Below are positions 10,941 to 23,987 of a stretch of 64,000 nt of DNA, one piece after another. This DNA is from Zychaea mexicana. Lineage: Eukaryota; Mucoromycota; Mucoromycetes; Mucorales; Lichtheimiaceae. Location of the stretch: NCBI RefSeq assembly GCF_025766255.1, contig NW_026516757.1, positions 1 to 64,000 on the forward strand, read 5' to 3'. The notes beneath the pieces are model-generated. The model ran no database searches. It saw only the letters and a list, made by a program, of their open reading frames with translations, and was not told the DNA's origin. The position numbers and the translations under genes are program-made. Within the stretch, counting starts at the first letter, position 1. Every line of letters begins with the position of its first letter.

Positions 10941-12624
10941 ATGAAATTGTGCGCTCTTTTGATCCTTACAGTTGCATTGGTGCAGCTGGCTGCAGCCCAT
11001 CCGGTGGTTAAAGAGGTCAACAGCAAGCGAGCCGAAGAGACAAGTTATGATCCAGAAGCAGCCGCGAAGATAACAAATGGACCGCTTCCATCTGAATTGG
11101 AGCAAAAGTATGGCATGGCTCTCAATGCTACAGAGTATCCAAGTAGCGTTGCCGAGGCATTATCTCCAAAGAGCTCCACTAAACTCAGGACAGCATCTTC
11201 GTCGACAAGCGCTGATGTCGCTGTTCGCCAGGCCACCAATACAGAGATCGATATCCATACTTTTTATACCAAGCTTTCAGCCGCAGCTTATTGTAGATCG
11301 GTAATCCCTGGAGGCGACTTTACTTGCAAGCACTGTGATCCAAGTCTGCAGCTCATCAAAACCTTCACGACTTTAATCGATGACACCAATGTAATGGTGC
11401 TTCGGGGTGACGCTCAGAAGGCTATCTACGTTGCATTTAGAGGTAAAACCTCTATCCCTTTTTATGTGGTACTACTGTATACCAAGCGAGTGATCACTAC
11501 ACTTACACTCAGAATATTTTAGGAACAAGCTCGATCCGAAGCTTTGTTGTTGTACGTATATGCTTTTCAACAAATGATACGTGTTATAAAGCCTACATAA
11601 TCAACAGATGTTTATTGATGCTGTTAATTTTACATGACAACAAAATAGGACGTCGTTTTTCTCCCGGTTGATTATCCAGTTGCTAAGGGAACCAAGGTTC
11701 ATAAAGGTGCGTGTTGATGTTTCCGCCAAGATCTGGTATAGTAGCAGGCAAAGCAATTATATACAACAGCTGCTTATTTGACTGTAGGTTTTCTGGAAAG
11801 CTACAACTCCGTCCGCGATGATCTCATAAAGACTGTTCTAGAGCAAGCAGGACAATACCCAGACTATGAAATTGCTATCACGGGGTATGTGAAGAATTGA
11901 ACAGACAAGTAAAGCAACATTGAACTTACCTACTTCATTTTGAACATTACTAAAAAAAATTCACAGACATTCGCTCGGGGGCGCTCAAGCAGTGCTGTGT
12001 GCACTGGATCTGCTTAACACAAACGGAACGCAGTTCAGCCCTGTTAACTTAAAACTCTATACTCAAGGTATATGCCCAACGCTTCTGATCGACTTTTGAA
12101 AACGAGACTCTAATTATGTTCCAATGCTCGTTTCCATTTTCAGGTCAGCCCCGCGTTGGCGACTCCGCCTTTGCAAATTACCTTCTAAACACTAAAATTT
12201 CTTATGAGCGACTTGTCAATAAACGTGACCGTAAGTACTACATTATCTTTCGTCTATTCCCAAAGTAGCTCTATGTGCGTACTGTACTACTTGTATTCAA
12301 GGCTTCTGTTTCCTTTTTGGTTAGTTATTCCGCATCTTCCTCCTGGATTTATGAACTTCCTCCACAGCGGTTCTGAATTCTGGATCAACAATGATGGCGT
12401 CCGTAAGTTTACCGAACAGGAATTTCTGAGCATGTCCATTTTATATGATTATAGTACCTAGTATACTAAAATAGGATACTCACAATGATGAAAACAATTT
12501 ACGTGTATTAGAGGTTTGCCCCGATGGAATTGAAACAGATAGCTGTTCAAACTCAATCGTTCCGTTTACAAGTGTGCTGGATCATCTTACTTACCTTGAC
12601 ATAAACGTTGGTCTATGTCTGTAG
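10941..12624 (+). CDS. secreted fungal class 3 lipase (Rhizomucor/Rhizopus type)
   Basis: Hydrolyses triglyceride esters outside the cell. Eight exons fit in phase: 10941-11442, 11523-11551, 11649-11706, 11788-11884, 11967-12067, 12144-12230, 12325-12402, 12512-12624, giving 354 residues. The start is the ATG at 10941 (MKLCALLIL), which begins a clear signal peptide ending near AAAHP. A propeptide follows to about residue 90, then the mature alpha/beta hydrolase. The catalytic triad is intact: Ser231 in GHSLGG, Asp291 in KRDLIPHLPP, His342 in SVLDHLTY. VAFRGTSSIR (oxyanion side), YTQGQPRVGD and cysteine positions match R. miehei lipase, which it follows almost to the last residue (GLCL). It is followed by a dead tandem copy. 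The enzyme class is nearly certain; substrate preference is not visible. Confidence 0.95.
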
Positions 12625-13543
12625 TGATGAGATCTTATCATAGTATAAGCCACCAGCAGAGCTGGTTTGCTTCATTCAAATATATTACACTACCGTTGCT
12701 GTCAAAAAATTTGTGTAATTCAGCTTTGTCATTGGTACTTGATGTACTGTTTTTTAATGTATTATTAACCTTTGTATATTTATTATCCACAGTAGTTTTA
12801 TTTAAAGATCATTGGCAGTTTTAGGATGAAGCGATGTATTACATATAAAATAATAGTATATACCGTATACTGAAGAAGACGCCGTTTTTACCTATCGTTG
12901 CCTTTTTTTTTGAATTTTTTCCCCAACAGCTGAAATATTGCCCTGAACATTTGTGTATATGCCTTTTGCAAAAGGTTTGATATCTATTATGTCGCAACTT
13001 GTGCCGAATGAAAGCATGCTGTTTCGTATGTATTAATTTGCTACTAGTTACATATAGAAAGGTGTAGCTACTGCTACTATAGACAAGAGTAAGTAGTGCG
13101 AATAGCTATTAGATACGAATTTAGAAACAATTTCAAATCTATAATTTCTGTATATGCACTGTACTAACCAACAAGAAGCCAGCCCAGCTATCTTGTTTGA
13201 CTTTGACACATACATAGCCGTCGCAGGATTTAGCAGTGTACAGCGGAAAAAAGTTTACATATAATGTCATTACGCTAGTTGTTGCTGAGAGAATAATACG
13301 TTTTAACCTTGTCGATACGTAAAATATGATCTTCTTTCTCTCCCCACGAAGAGAATATTCTATGCAGCGTGGAAAACGGAACTAAATTTTGTAAGAAGGC
13401 TACACTCGACAAAACGGTACATATTTTCCTATGTGAACACGTAGTCATAGTGACATACAGTATAAGCTTGAGCAATTGAATAATTGAAGAGGCGGGAATA
13501 TAACTCCACATGGCAGTGCTCCTTAGCTCCAGGAGCAAATAAA
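12625..13543. other. gene-free spacer between the two lipase copies
   Basis: AT-rich sequence. It probably holds the terminator of the intact lipase and the old promoter of the decayed copy. No supported coding frame was seen. Confidence 0.45.
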
Positions 13544-15168
13544 ATGAAGCTGTCGCCATCTTTTACTGTACAAGTACTGATACTCATTCAATATTACGCT
13601 AATGGCAATCGCATCTTTGTTGCAACGGGTTGCAGCGCATCCAGTAGAAATGGTGCATCATCATTATGGCAATCGGCAAGTTGCTAGTACTGACCCAGAA
13701 GCAAACCTAATGGCCCAGAGCGGAGAACCACGGGCTGGTGAAGAACAGAAGAATGACATGGCTAATAACTCAACAGAATATTCAAGCAGCGATGCAGAGG
13801 CTTTGACATCCAGTGCAAGCGGGGGCAGTGTGTGCATAGCATCTCAAGCCGAAATAAATGAGCTTATCTTTTATATCAAGTTGTCTGCTTCAATATACTG
13901 CAGAGCAGTTATGCCAGGAGGATCTTTTACTTGCCAAAAACTAGTCTCTCATTTGTGAAGACTTTCACAGCCTTAATCACAGATACTAATGCAATTATTT
14001 TAATTGGTGAAGCTCAAAAGACTACTGTATCTGTATTGTTTTTAGAGGTAAGCAGTATTTCTTGCTGTAGTAATTAAACCTCTCTTCGCTATAATATCTA
14101 TGCTAACTGATCCATACGTACCGTTACACTGTCAAATAGGATTGAGCTCCATTCGAAACTTTATTGTTGTATGTATAATGTTAAGCTTGCTGGGATCACA
14201 CTGTTAGCAGTTTCTGACCTCAGCGTCGTCCAACGAAACTGGTACTGTTTGATTACATGTGTCTATAGGATTTTGTATTCAATGCAGTCGATTATCCCAT
14301 TGCTGAAGGAGCACAGATCCATCAAGGTACGTTGCTTCGTTCTGTACACCACAAGGTCAGTAGTGACGATGCTATATTAACCTGGAAACTTAACAGGATC
14401 TCTCGCAAGCTATGATGCTGTTAGAGATGATCTCTTGCAAGTTCTAGTGTACAGTAGATGAGCAAGTAGACAAGTACCCGGATTACAAAGTTGCCACCAC
14501 TGGGTATGTTCCCACATTGCAGAAAAATGCTACAATTTTTAAAGTGAGGTACTCAACGGGCACATTTGAACGAAAATTCAAAGAAGACATTCCCTTGGTG
14601 GTGCACCAGTTTTGCTGTGTGCATTGGATCTCTTGAATACAAATGCTTGTCGCAACGGCGTAGACAATATGGTACTTTATACTCAAGGTAATGTCAGTTT
14701 TGTTATATTTTCGCCCCAAAAAATAAAACTAATCTTTGCTAACGATATAGGACAACCTCGCGTTGGTGATCCTGCATTTGTTGATTATGTTTTGAGCACC
14801 AATTTCTCGTATGAGCGCATTGTTAGCAAGCGTGACAGTAAGCCTTCTATAAACTACATACGTACTACTGTCTAAATTTATGCTACGATACTTGTCACTT
14901 ATAAATGGTACTATCAGTTGTTCCGCATCTTCCTCCAAGTGTTTTCAATTTGTTGCATGCCGGCGAGGATTTCTGGGCCAAGGAAGATGAAACCGTTCGT
15001 GAGTATATAAAAGTAGCTTCAATTTTATTATAGTCAACTTATAATTACTGACCACCTGTTTATAATACGTGCAGAGGTTTGCCCCAACAACGGCATCAAG
15101 ACTGATAGCTGCGGGGCGCTTTGGACCATACTAACTATCCGGGTATCATGACGGATGTTTGTTTATAA
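13544..15168 (+). pseudogene. decayed tandem copy of the secreted lipase
   Basis: It starts with MKLSPSF at 13544 and can be followed exon by exon with the same intron positions as the intact gene upstream, ending in a frame reading LDHTNYPGIM and a TAA at 15166-15168. At least five lesions are visible. There is a frameshift within the first 80 nt, one after GGSFTC near 13937, and one at the FRG motif near 14042. A short insertion near 14448-14462 brings a stop codon before DEQVDKYPDY. A deletion near 15110 removes the segment equivalent to SNSIVPFTS. GHSLGG, KRD and LDH are still legible in pieces. It cannot make an active lipase; it arose by tandem duplication and then decayed. Confidence 0.88.
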
Positions 15169-15952
15169 AAACGGTAATCACCAGCGGATCTGGTGCGCTT
15201 AAATTATGTATGTTTTTGCATGTATTAGAAGTGTTTTTTTTTCATTGACATGTTTGCAGAGTTTGTGGTAGTAGTAATATTGTGTATTAACTATTTTTGA
15301 GAATATACAAAATCATCTACATAAGCATCACCAATTGTTTAAAAAACTTGCTCGCAAAGGTTATAGAAAGATGTATACGTTGTTATTTTTATGCTTGATG
15401 TGGCACAGACGGCGTTTTACATATGCCGTCATATGCAGTCTATGGGCATGGGACCGTGGTTGAACACTGGAGAAAAATAAAAAATGTCAAAAGAAGGTTA
15501 CAGCAGAGCTTAATGTTTCTCAACGCCGTTTCTCTCTCGGTGTATATACCTATCAGATGCTGATCAAACTAATATAATCATTGAAAGGGTCCATCAATTG
15601 GTAATACCACTCATTCAGCGCTTTATTGTTGAGGAAGCTCATTATAATGCGGCTGGCGAGTGTGTATCCTATCGCTACGTATTACATTGAAGAACCTATG
15701 AGTTTTCGTAGAGAAAAACAACAGAAATCGCTGGCAGCGCACAGCTAAATATAGTCAAAAGCATCAAATGCAGCACTGATGTCACTCAGTTATTACCGAC
15801 CATTCCACTTATGCAAGTATATCATTAATACTTCTGATTTTCTACCCCGACGACAGATGCTTGATTGTCGACCCCGCATTCTAAGCCCTGCAGCACCTAT
15901 CTTTTTCTTCCCGTTCTAACCCTCGTGCGTTATACATGTCCCTTGGCTCATC
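15169..15952. other. gene-free stretch
   Basis: Between the lipase pseudogene and the adenylate kinase-like gene. The last 120 bp should contain the kinase promoter. No other feature was seen. Confidence 0.4.
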
Positions 15953-18155
15953 ATGACTACAGTTGCTAGACCATTTTGCATCGCCTTGCGCTATTCTACC
16001 CTTTTACGTTCAAGACTGACAATACCTACACCTTCACAGACGGTGTCTCGCCTTGCACGAACGTATACCGTTCCGTCAACTCCGCGGTACTTGCCACCTC
16101 AACAATCGAGTAAGCATGCACACCAACGATGCACAAACTCTTTCTCTTTTACTTGCATTTCAAAGCTTTGATTGGACTGACATGAAAAGTGAAAAGACGC
16201 TACTGCAGCAAGCGCTGCGTCTAGAGTGAGCAGTGGGCCTGCCGACGAGTCTCAGGAGACAAGGTGACGCACCAGGGGAAGGGGTGTTGTTGGAGAACGA
16301 AAAGAAAACAATAAACAAGCGACTGACACATTATCCTGGCTTTTCAATCCCAAATATTCCAGAGCAAGCGAAATTAAGGATGCGAAACTGATATTCAACC
16401 AAGCATGGAAAAATATTGAAGACCACTATGGCCGAGAAAACATTCATTTACCTCGAGAGTTTATTTTCTTGATGGGTGCGCCTGGGTAACGTTTTTTTGT
16501 TAAAGAAATAAGAGATAAAAGGGAATGGAAGGAAGCTAGTAATCAGGCACCGTCGTTATTGTCAGCTCACTAAACTGTGGGACACACACACTGCTTTTTA
16601 TAATGATAATTTCCAACTGTAATAGATCGGGTAAAGGCACCCACACACCATCTATACTACGTGCTCGTGGCATCACCAATCCGCCGATTTCAGTATCGCA
16701 GTTGCTACAGACGCCCGAGTGCAAAGAGTTAATCAACCAGGGTCAGATGATCTCGGATCGGTATGTGATCGAGCTGATACTGCATGCCATGTTAGATTGC
16801 GATCCATCCGTTGGCGTCTTGGTGGATGGGTTTCCTCGGACAGATATCCAGGTCGAGGCGTTAAAGATGCTGCATGAAAAGATGGCCGAGCTGAGAAGAG
16901 AGTTTTACAATACAGATCGTCGCGATCAATTTCCGTAAGTATTAAACAGAAATTCGTTGGCTGCTATGCGGTTAGCTTTAGTTTTGCTGACAGGTGTATG
17001 GATCGAACTGATTGGCCTCCTAACCCCTTCACCCTTGGACTTGTATATTTAGACGCCCAGTGTTCCGTATTTGTGTGTTATATGTGGATGAGGATATCTC
17101 GGTGCAGCGACAGTTGGCACGTGGAAAGATGATCCGCGATCATAATTTAGAAGTGAAAAAGACAGGTCAAGGCGTGGTGTGGGAAGAACGTGTGACGGAC
17201 AACGATGAAATGGTATGTGCTCGTTTAATCAAAGTAGCTGTGACAAAAAGAAAAGCATTATTGAATTCCCACGTATTGTGTGATAGGTGATCCGCAATCG
17301 ATACTCGATTTTCAAAGCCCACTATGGCTCGTTGCTAAAGTTATCTAAAATGTTCCCCTTTCGTAAGTGAAAACAGAGAAAAGTCAAGTTGCAGATAGTG
17401 AACCCCTTATTCATATTATAACACATTGTATCATTTTTTAGATTTAATCAATGCCACAGGCCGTATTAAAGAGGTGATGGAGATCATTCTTCACGAGTTC
17501 GAGTACCAGTCCTCACTTGAACTGGAATCGGATACCTATGATGCCATCTCGCATATCCCACTTGCCACTGCCATTGGTGTGCATGCTCGTCAAGTTAGTA
17601 CGGTGCAATGGAAACTGGATACCCATAAAATGTAGATATTTAAGTCATTGACATTTCCAATTGTAGGAATTGATCAGCCGTTTAGAGCATTACCAAGAAA
17701 TTGAACCGGTTAGGTTGCAGAGCGCTATCCAGTTTATTGATGACCATATCATTCCACAAGTCAACCGACACTCAATCAGTGGCCATGCCATGATCCGCAC
17801 GTGCGTTACTTTAAAGAATATTATACTGGGTACGTGAAGTTACTGATATGCATGTTTTTTTTTTGTCTAGAGAGGACTCGTTGCTAAGTGACGGCCACTT
17901 TGTCGATATTGTGATGGATGTATTATCCGAACGAGGCTATCATGTGTCATTCGACAGCCGGACGCACCATGAGCCCGTCCGCGTCGATCTAACAACGGGC
18001 AAAATTGAGTTAGAAACGTAAGTGAGCTAAATTCTTTGTAAGCGTAGAAATAATGTTGTACTTACTGCATTATTATCCATAGCCATCACACGTATATGTT
18101 GAGCATCCATTTCCCCAAGCATTATATTAGAGCCTTAGAGCAAAAATTCCATTAG
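15953..18155 (+). CDS. divergent adenylate kinase-like protein with mitochondrial-type leader and long C-terminal extension
   Basis: Ten exons fit in phase: 15953-16109, 16209-16263, 16363-16485, 16626-16934, 17053-17212, 17287-17362, 17442-17593, 17667-17800, 17871-18017, 18083-18155, giving 461 residues. The N-terminus is rich in Arg, Ser and Thr and almost lacks acidic residues (VARPFCIALRYSTLLRSRL), typical of a matrix import signal. The Walker A loop MGAPGSGKGT, split by the intron after exon 3, the DGFPRT motif and a LID-like QRQLARGKMIRDHN identify a nucleoside monophosphate kinase (ATP + AMP = 2 ADP, or a related reaction). A segment of about 190 residues after residue 268 (LLKLSKMF, HIPLATAIGVHA, YHVSFDS) is outside the standard kinase and I do not recognise it. 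Because it is divergent, the true substrate is uncertain. Confidence 0.85.
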
Positions 18156-19739
18156 CTTTGCTATGTTCGCCCGGCACCGCTCCCCCCTTTTCGTTTCAAT
18201 ATTGTATAACATATATAATGCTTCCTTTTGAAGCGATAGAGAAAAGAAGCACGCGTGTATGGATGTGTGTGTGCGCGGCGTGATGATGGCGACGAATAAA
18301 TGATACCAAACAGTCCAACAAGGAAGTCATATGGAATACTCGTGGTATGTATACTACAGATTAGGATACACCAACACGACATGTATGATACACATTTTAT
18401 TTATATATGAAAAGACCTTGATGTATATGCTGTGATCCCCTCTTTCTCTCTGCCTTAACGTTGCACATTGATAGGAACGGATGAACGACTGGTTGTAAAA
18501 TATTAGACTTTAATAAATTGATCCGCACCAACGTAACTCAAATGTTTGGCCTTTTCTCTCTCTGAACAAAGTGTGTCGTATACGAGTCTGGGTCAAAACA
18601 ACAAGAAAGTAACGTGACCTAGACGAGTCAGGCACCGGATGGACAAAATCTGGGGCGAATTCAGCCACGACAAAGCCCTTTATTCTTTACCCCCATTTAC
18701 TTGACCTCCCACCGCAAACACCTTTTTTAGTGTGATAGAGGAGGGAGTGAGACAGGGATCTTGACGAGAGATTTCGATGGCAGTCTCAACTCTCCTTACG
18801 TTCTTTGTCTCATCTCTCCTTTAACTTTCTCCCGATACATGGAAAAGATGGTGATGATGTAGACGGTTTCTTTACGAGCATACTATGTAATAGTGATGTA
18901 GTACTAGACCCAGTTAATAAGCAGCAGGTTTGAGATCCGCGTCTAAGTATAAATGTCCGCACACACACGCGGCGAATGAATTCTTGAAGTCTAATTATCG
19001 ATTTTCTACCGGCGTTGCTGACCGAAGTTTCCGTTGCTGGGCCAAATCGAAAGAAAAAGCAAGACGTTATGTTAAACCTCCCCAGATAATTAACGAGAGC
19101 ATTCTGTATCCATGCACTTTACGATTTCTCACTCTTATTGCTTTGGTTTGGAACGGATAATGCAGAGAAATGATGTTTACTTCTACCGACTAGTGTGGAA
19201 TTTTCTATTGAACGTAACCTAGCAACAGAAACCCGTTATCTCCATAGAGACAAATACGTTGCTTTAAGCAACGGCAGCGGGGTGCTAGGGACAATACCAA
19301 ATAAGAGTTTGTAGACTGGGTAATTTCATGAAGTGAGTTTTGAACATTCATTGAAAGCGATCAAGGATTGAGACTAATAAATACTGTAAGAATGGGGGGA
19401 AGAGTAATACTAATTATGCCAGCAGCACAACGCTATGTTGCGCACAGTATAAATAGTATAGTTTGGGCAAGTTCATTCGTACATTGTCCCAATGTTCCGG
19501 GGGTGATTGTTATATCGCGCTCTTACAAAAGCCTTCATAAAGGCATGCTTCTCCAGTTGTTCATGGGGGACCCTGATGCGACGAGGGCAAACAAACAACC
19601 ATAAGACAGGACCGGCCTTTGAATCCATTCCCAATTTGTTGCTCTCCCCCCAAACTTCTTTTTTTTCCTTCTCTTTCTCTCTCTCGTTTTTTTTTCCTCT
19701 TTTATTTTAAACTTCTCTCTGCTCCATCTTAAATTCGCA
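18156..19739. other. gene-free stretch before the oxysterol-binding protein
   Basis: AATAAA-like sequences close to 18294 may serve the kinase gene. A C/T-rich tract at about 19655-19725 sits directly before the ATG at 19740 and is likely its promoter or leader. Short open frames here have no recognisable domain. Confidence 0.45.
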
Positions 19740-21472
19740 ATGGGCATTTTCTCGAACGGTCGTTCCACTTCTACAGATTCACTTGACAAGTCTCCGAGTG
19801 TCAGTGATGTCGACACCTTATCGGTCAAGCACGCCGAGCCGGGCACAGGCGGACAGTTTAAAGAATTCATAAAGCAGGTCATTAGCTTCACTGGCGATCT
19901 CTCGTCATTGACCTGTCCTGCTTTTTTCTTGAATGGTTTGTCGCTACTCGAGTATGGGTAAGTTAAACTATTGACTCTATCAGACTGTTGGGTCTTCTGC
20001 CCTTGTTTTGTTTCTGTACTATTATTTTTATATCTTGCATAATCATATGCGCGCGAACAGGCGCGGTAGCACGCGGATGATTAATTATTTTTCTTTTGTT
20101 TATAAACTTTTTAGCTCGTATTGGGGCGATCATCCTTCATGGTGAGTGCAAAGTGGAAAATAAAAAGAGATAGCGATCATGTCCCTTTTTTGGGGTCGCA
20201 CACAAAAACTCTAATCATATATCCGCTCTCTAATCTATGTTTTCTATGTATACTTCGATATAGTTTCACTGCTATTAGTTCTGCTTCTGACCCAGCAGGT
20301 ATAAGAGAAAAGAATGTTTGTCTTCTAAGTGGTATGTGATGTGATTAAAGCTAAATACATTTTTACTACACTAGAACGTATGCTTGCGGTGTCACGTTGG
20401 TTCATGTCGACCCTTTGGGGCAGTTATGCATCACGGTGTACAGGCGGTAAAACCGAAAAGAAACCCTACAACCCCATTCTCGGTGAGCAGTTCCACTGCA
20501 AGCTTGGTGATGTTGAATGTGTTTGCGAACAAGGTAATCAATCTTTACCCAACACGCTACAATGTTTTTTAACTCATCTAATAATATCGATTAATTGAAA
20601 AAACTTTGATATAGTGTGTCACCATCCTCCAATTTCTGCGTTTTATCTTCAAGATGATAAAAGCGGTGTATCTTTGAATGGACATAGTAAGTTAATAAGC
20701 TAGTTGGCTTACCAAATCATGATCCTCCTTTATACTAAACGCTACTTCAAATATATTAGGTGGCCAGAAATCTCGGTTTAAGGGCACTAGCATTAAGACT
20801 GAGCAAGTTGGCCGTGCCGTCTTGTATGTTAAGGAATGGGACGAGCAGTACATGATTGACTTTCCGGATCTGATGATCAGAGGTTTCTTGACGGGCGCAG
20901 CATATCTTGAACTAGCGGGTGTATGCACAATTGCGTGCTCGTCCAAAAAAACCAACACGCGCATCGAATTCGTGCCCAAGCCCTGGTTTGGTGGCGAACA
21001 CAACCATATCAAGGGATCGATTACATGCGATGGCGAAGATGTTTACACTTTGTCGGGACGATGGAGCCACAAGTCTTATTACACCAAGAAGGGCAGCGAG
21101 AACAAGGAGCTGCTTTTCGATGCTGAAGCAGAGCCCATGGCGAAACGAGTCACTGCACCAGTCGAGGAGCAGCAGCAGATCGAATCGCATCGCTTGTGGG
21201 GCCCTGTCACCGAAGCTCTGCAGACGAAAAATTACTCTGTCGCCAATGCTGAAAAAACAAAGATTGAAGATTGGCAGCGCAGTGTTCGCAAAGAACGGGC
21301 CGAAAAGGGTGAAGTGTGGGCTCCCAAGTTATTCAAGTTTGTTCGAGATGAATCTGCGGACGACACATACACCAAGCGCAACGTTGAGATGTTGCAGGAT
21401 ATGAAGCGCAGAAATCTGTTGGATGAGGGTGCATGGACATACAACAACTCACTCCATGATCGCAAGGACTAA
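19740..21472 (+). CDS. oxysterol-binding protein-related lipid transfer protein (Kes1/Osh4 type)
   Basis: Moves sterols and phosphoinositides between membranes in the cytosol. Six exons fit in phase: 19740-19957, 20115-20141, 20264-20298, 20375-20533, 20615-20686, 20760-21472, giving 407 residues. The ORD core shows LSSLTCPAFFLNGLSLLEY, RWFMSTLWGSY, KPYNPILGEQF and the family fingerprint at about residue 145, here EQVCHHPP instead of the usual EQVSHHPP. Later come GHSGQKSRFKG and the Trp-rich WFGGEHNHIKG. There is no PH, ankyrin or FFAT-like region, so it is a short Osh4-type member. The 3' end converges on the glycerol kinase gene 310 bp away. Confidence 0.93.
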
Positions 21473-21782
21473 GCATTTATACACACAGCATTAGCACTCT
21501 CACACGACATACACATACTTACTCCATTTACTCAAAACCTAGCGCAACTTCTACATACCAACTGTAAAACTTTGTACCAACCCCACCTACCCCCTACATC
21601 ACGTAACAACAAAGCAAATACAACATCACACTACCTTTCTTCCCACTTTTACTATCACCATCTCCTTTTCTAATCTAATATTATCGTTGCTTGATCGGGC
21701 TTCTTTTTCTCCTCCCCCCCTTTTTTTTTTCCTTTCTTTCTTAGAGCTCTAATTTCCGTATAATAAACAAAGAACCAGTTTT
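21473..21782. other. convergent intergenic region
   Basis: 310 bp between the 3' ends of the oxysterol-binding protein and glycerol kinase genes. It is C/T-rich on the plus strand with a poly-T run near 21720 and AATAAAC at about 21762, so it probably carries both terminators and poly(A) signals. Confidence 0.45.
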
Positions 21783-23872
21783 TTAATCGTTTTCATCATA
21801 AAGTACATCTGTCCAGCCCATACTTCGTTGAACTGCTTCTTCCCATACATGGAATGAATTCTCCCGTCCTACATATAAAAAAGACCATTGGTAACACAAT
21901 ACACACAGGGACAAAATTAATCACTCGTCCGTAACCCTGTTCCCTTTTGATTTTCCCCGCTTTTACCTTTATCATCCAGCTTGCTATTAAACACTGTTGC
22001 AGCTTCGACCTGAAGTTCTCGTAGCTCTTCAACATCTTTCCATATCCCTACCGCCAAACCTGCAGCAAATGCAGCTCCCAACGCTGTTGTCTCTCGCATG
22101 GCCGGTCGTTCTAACAACAACAATAACAGCCATCATGAGAAATATGGTAGCTTTCATCATCTATATGGGGAGGGAGGCGGGGTAAAGATTACGTAATTGA
22201 ACCTTACCAACAGGGATGCCCAATGTATTGGCCTGCGTCTGCATGCAGATGTCGGAACTGGACATACCGCCATCTGCTCTCAAGATCTTGAGCGTTACAT
22301 CACCGTCTTCCTTCATGGCATCCAAAATTGCTCGTGTGGAATAACATACGGCTTCCAATGTTGCTCGTGCGATATGACATTTGTTGGTATATTGAGTCAA
22401 TCCCACCAATGTTCCACGGGCATCGTCACGCCAATACGGAGCAAATAAACCCGAAAATGCCGTTACAAACATGACGCCACCGGTATCCTCAACTGTATTA
22501 AATGGAGAAGGCCATTGATTAGTCATACACGCTTCGCTAATAACAACAACAACTTACCTTTGGATGCAAGTTCGTCCACTTCACGGGCATGCTTAATAAT
22601 ACCGAGATTATCTCTGAGCCAGCTGACAGCAGCGCCAGCAACACTAATAGATCCTTCAAGTGCATACGCAACGCGATCGCCAAACTGATATCCAACCGTC
22701 GCTAATAACCCGCTTTTGGAAAAAGCAGGTTCTGATCCAACATTCAGCAACATGAATGCGCCTGTACCATAGGTGTTTTTCGCCTCCCCGACCGAGAAAC
22801 ATTTTTGCCCTACAAATGCCGCTTGCTGATCGCCAAGACATCCCATCAAAGGCATGTCTTCTAAGGGTCCGCTCACGATGTCACCGTAGTGTTCCGACGA
22901 AGATACGATTTTTGGCAGGATGTGTTCTGGTATTTCAAAGAAGCTAAAAATGTAATCATGACATCAATTTCTTTTCAATCTCAGGGACTTTTGGGTGGGG
23001 GAGGTAGGGAGCAAAGCTTTTACTTTAACAAATCTTTATCCCATTGTCGTGTTTTCAGGTTCATAAGCATCGTTCGACTTGCGTTTGTCGTATCTGTTAC
23101 GTGGATACCTCCCGTCAAATTCTGTACGATTTTTGTGTGAGAGAGAAAGTACGACAACAACAGTTTCTGTGATAACTACATTGTAGATAAACAGTGTACA
23201 TACCCAAATGAGCCAAGAATCGACCGTTCCAAACATTGCCCGCTTATTGTCTATCGCTTCTTTAACATCTTTGACCTTGCTCATCAGCCAGTGCAGCTTG
23301 ACTGCCGAAAAGTAGTTATGGATCGGTAATCCGCATATGGATTGCACATCGAATTGCTTGGCCTTGAGCTGCTTGACGACGTGCTTTGTTCGCGTGTCGC
23401 CCCATACAATGGCATTATAAAGTGGCTCTCCGGTTTCTCGATCCCATACCAGAGTCGTTTCTCGTTGATTCGTAATACCGATGGCTGATATTAAACACGT
23501 GTAGGGAATTAAGCAGATACCCTTCATATTGTTCAGCTCTTTCAGTAACAAAAAGTACCTTTAATTTCCTTGAGATCACGTCCCATCATCCCAAATTTGC
23601 GAAGGGCTTCCTCTGCACATCGTGATACTACATCCAAAAGCTCTTCAGGATCATGCTCAATCCACCTTAATAATAGGATGAGAGCAGTATTACATCAGTA
23701 CCAGATACATAAAGATATCCGTACAATAGAAACGCCTTATAACAAACCCTGGTTTCGGATAATGTTGTTCGAATTCAAGTTGGTGCCACGTGATCATGTT
23801 GCCCTTATCGTCAAAGATGACGAAGCGTGTTGAAGTCGTTCCTTGGTCAATAGCTCCAACGTATGATGGCAT
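21783..23872 (-). CDS. GUT1: glycerol kinase
   Basis: Phosphorylates glycerol with ATP to glycerol 3-phosphate, the first step of glycerol use. Eight exons on the minus strand fit in phase: 23872-23748, 23665-23559, 23484-23204, 23121-23024, 22943-22558, 22492-22208, 22110-21967, 21868-21783, giving 503 residues, the usual family length. Landmarks are [12 protein letters not shown] at the N-terminus, [37 protein letters not shown] and ADGGMSSSD, all FGGY-kinase hallmarks of the actin-like ATPase fold. The start is the only in-frame ATG before the phosphate-binding loop. The cyclase gene upstream ends 115 bp away on the same strand. The call is secure from motifs and length. Confidence 0.96.
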
Positions 23873-23987
23873 GATTCGATAGGTTTATTCAGGAAATTAA
23901 GGAAGAAGAATAGAAAAGAAAAGTGGAATGTAAATCCCTCAAAAAAAGTAGGGTGGTTTAATCGAAACTTCGGGATTTTTTTTTACT

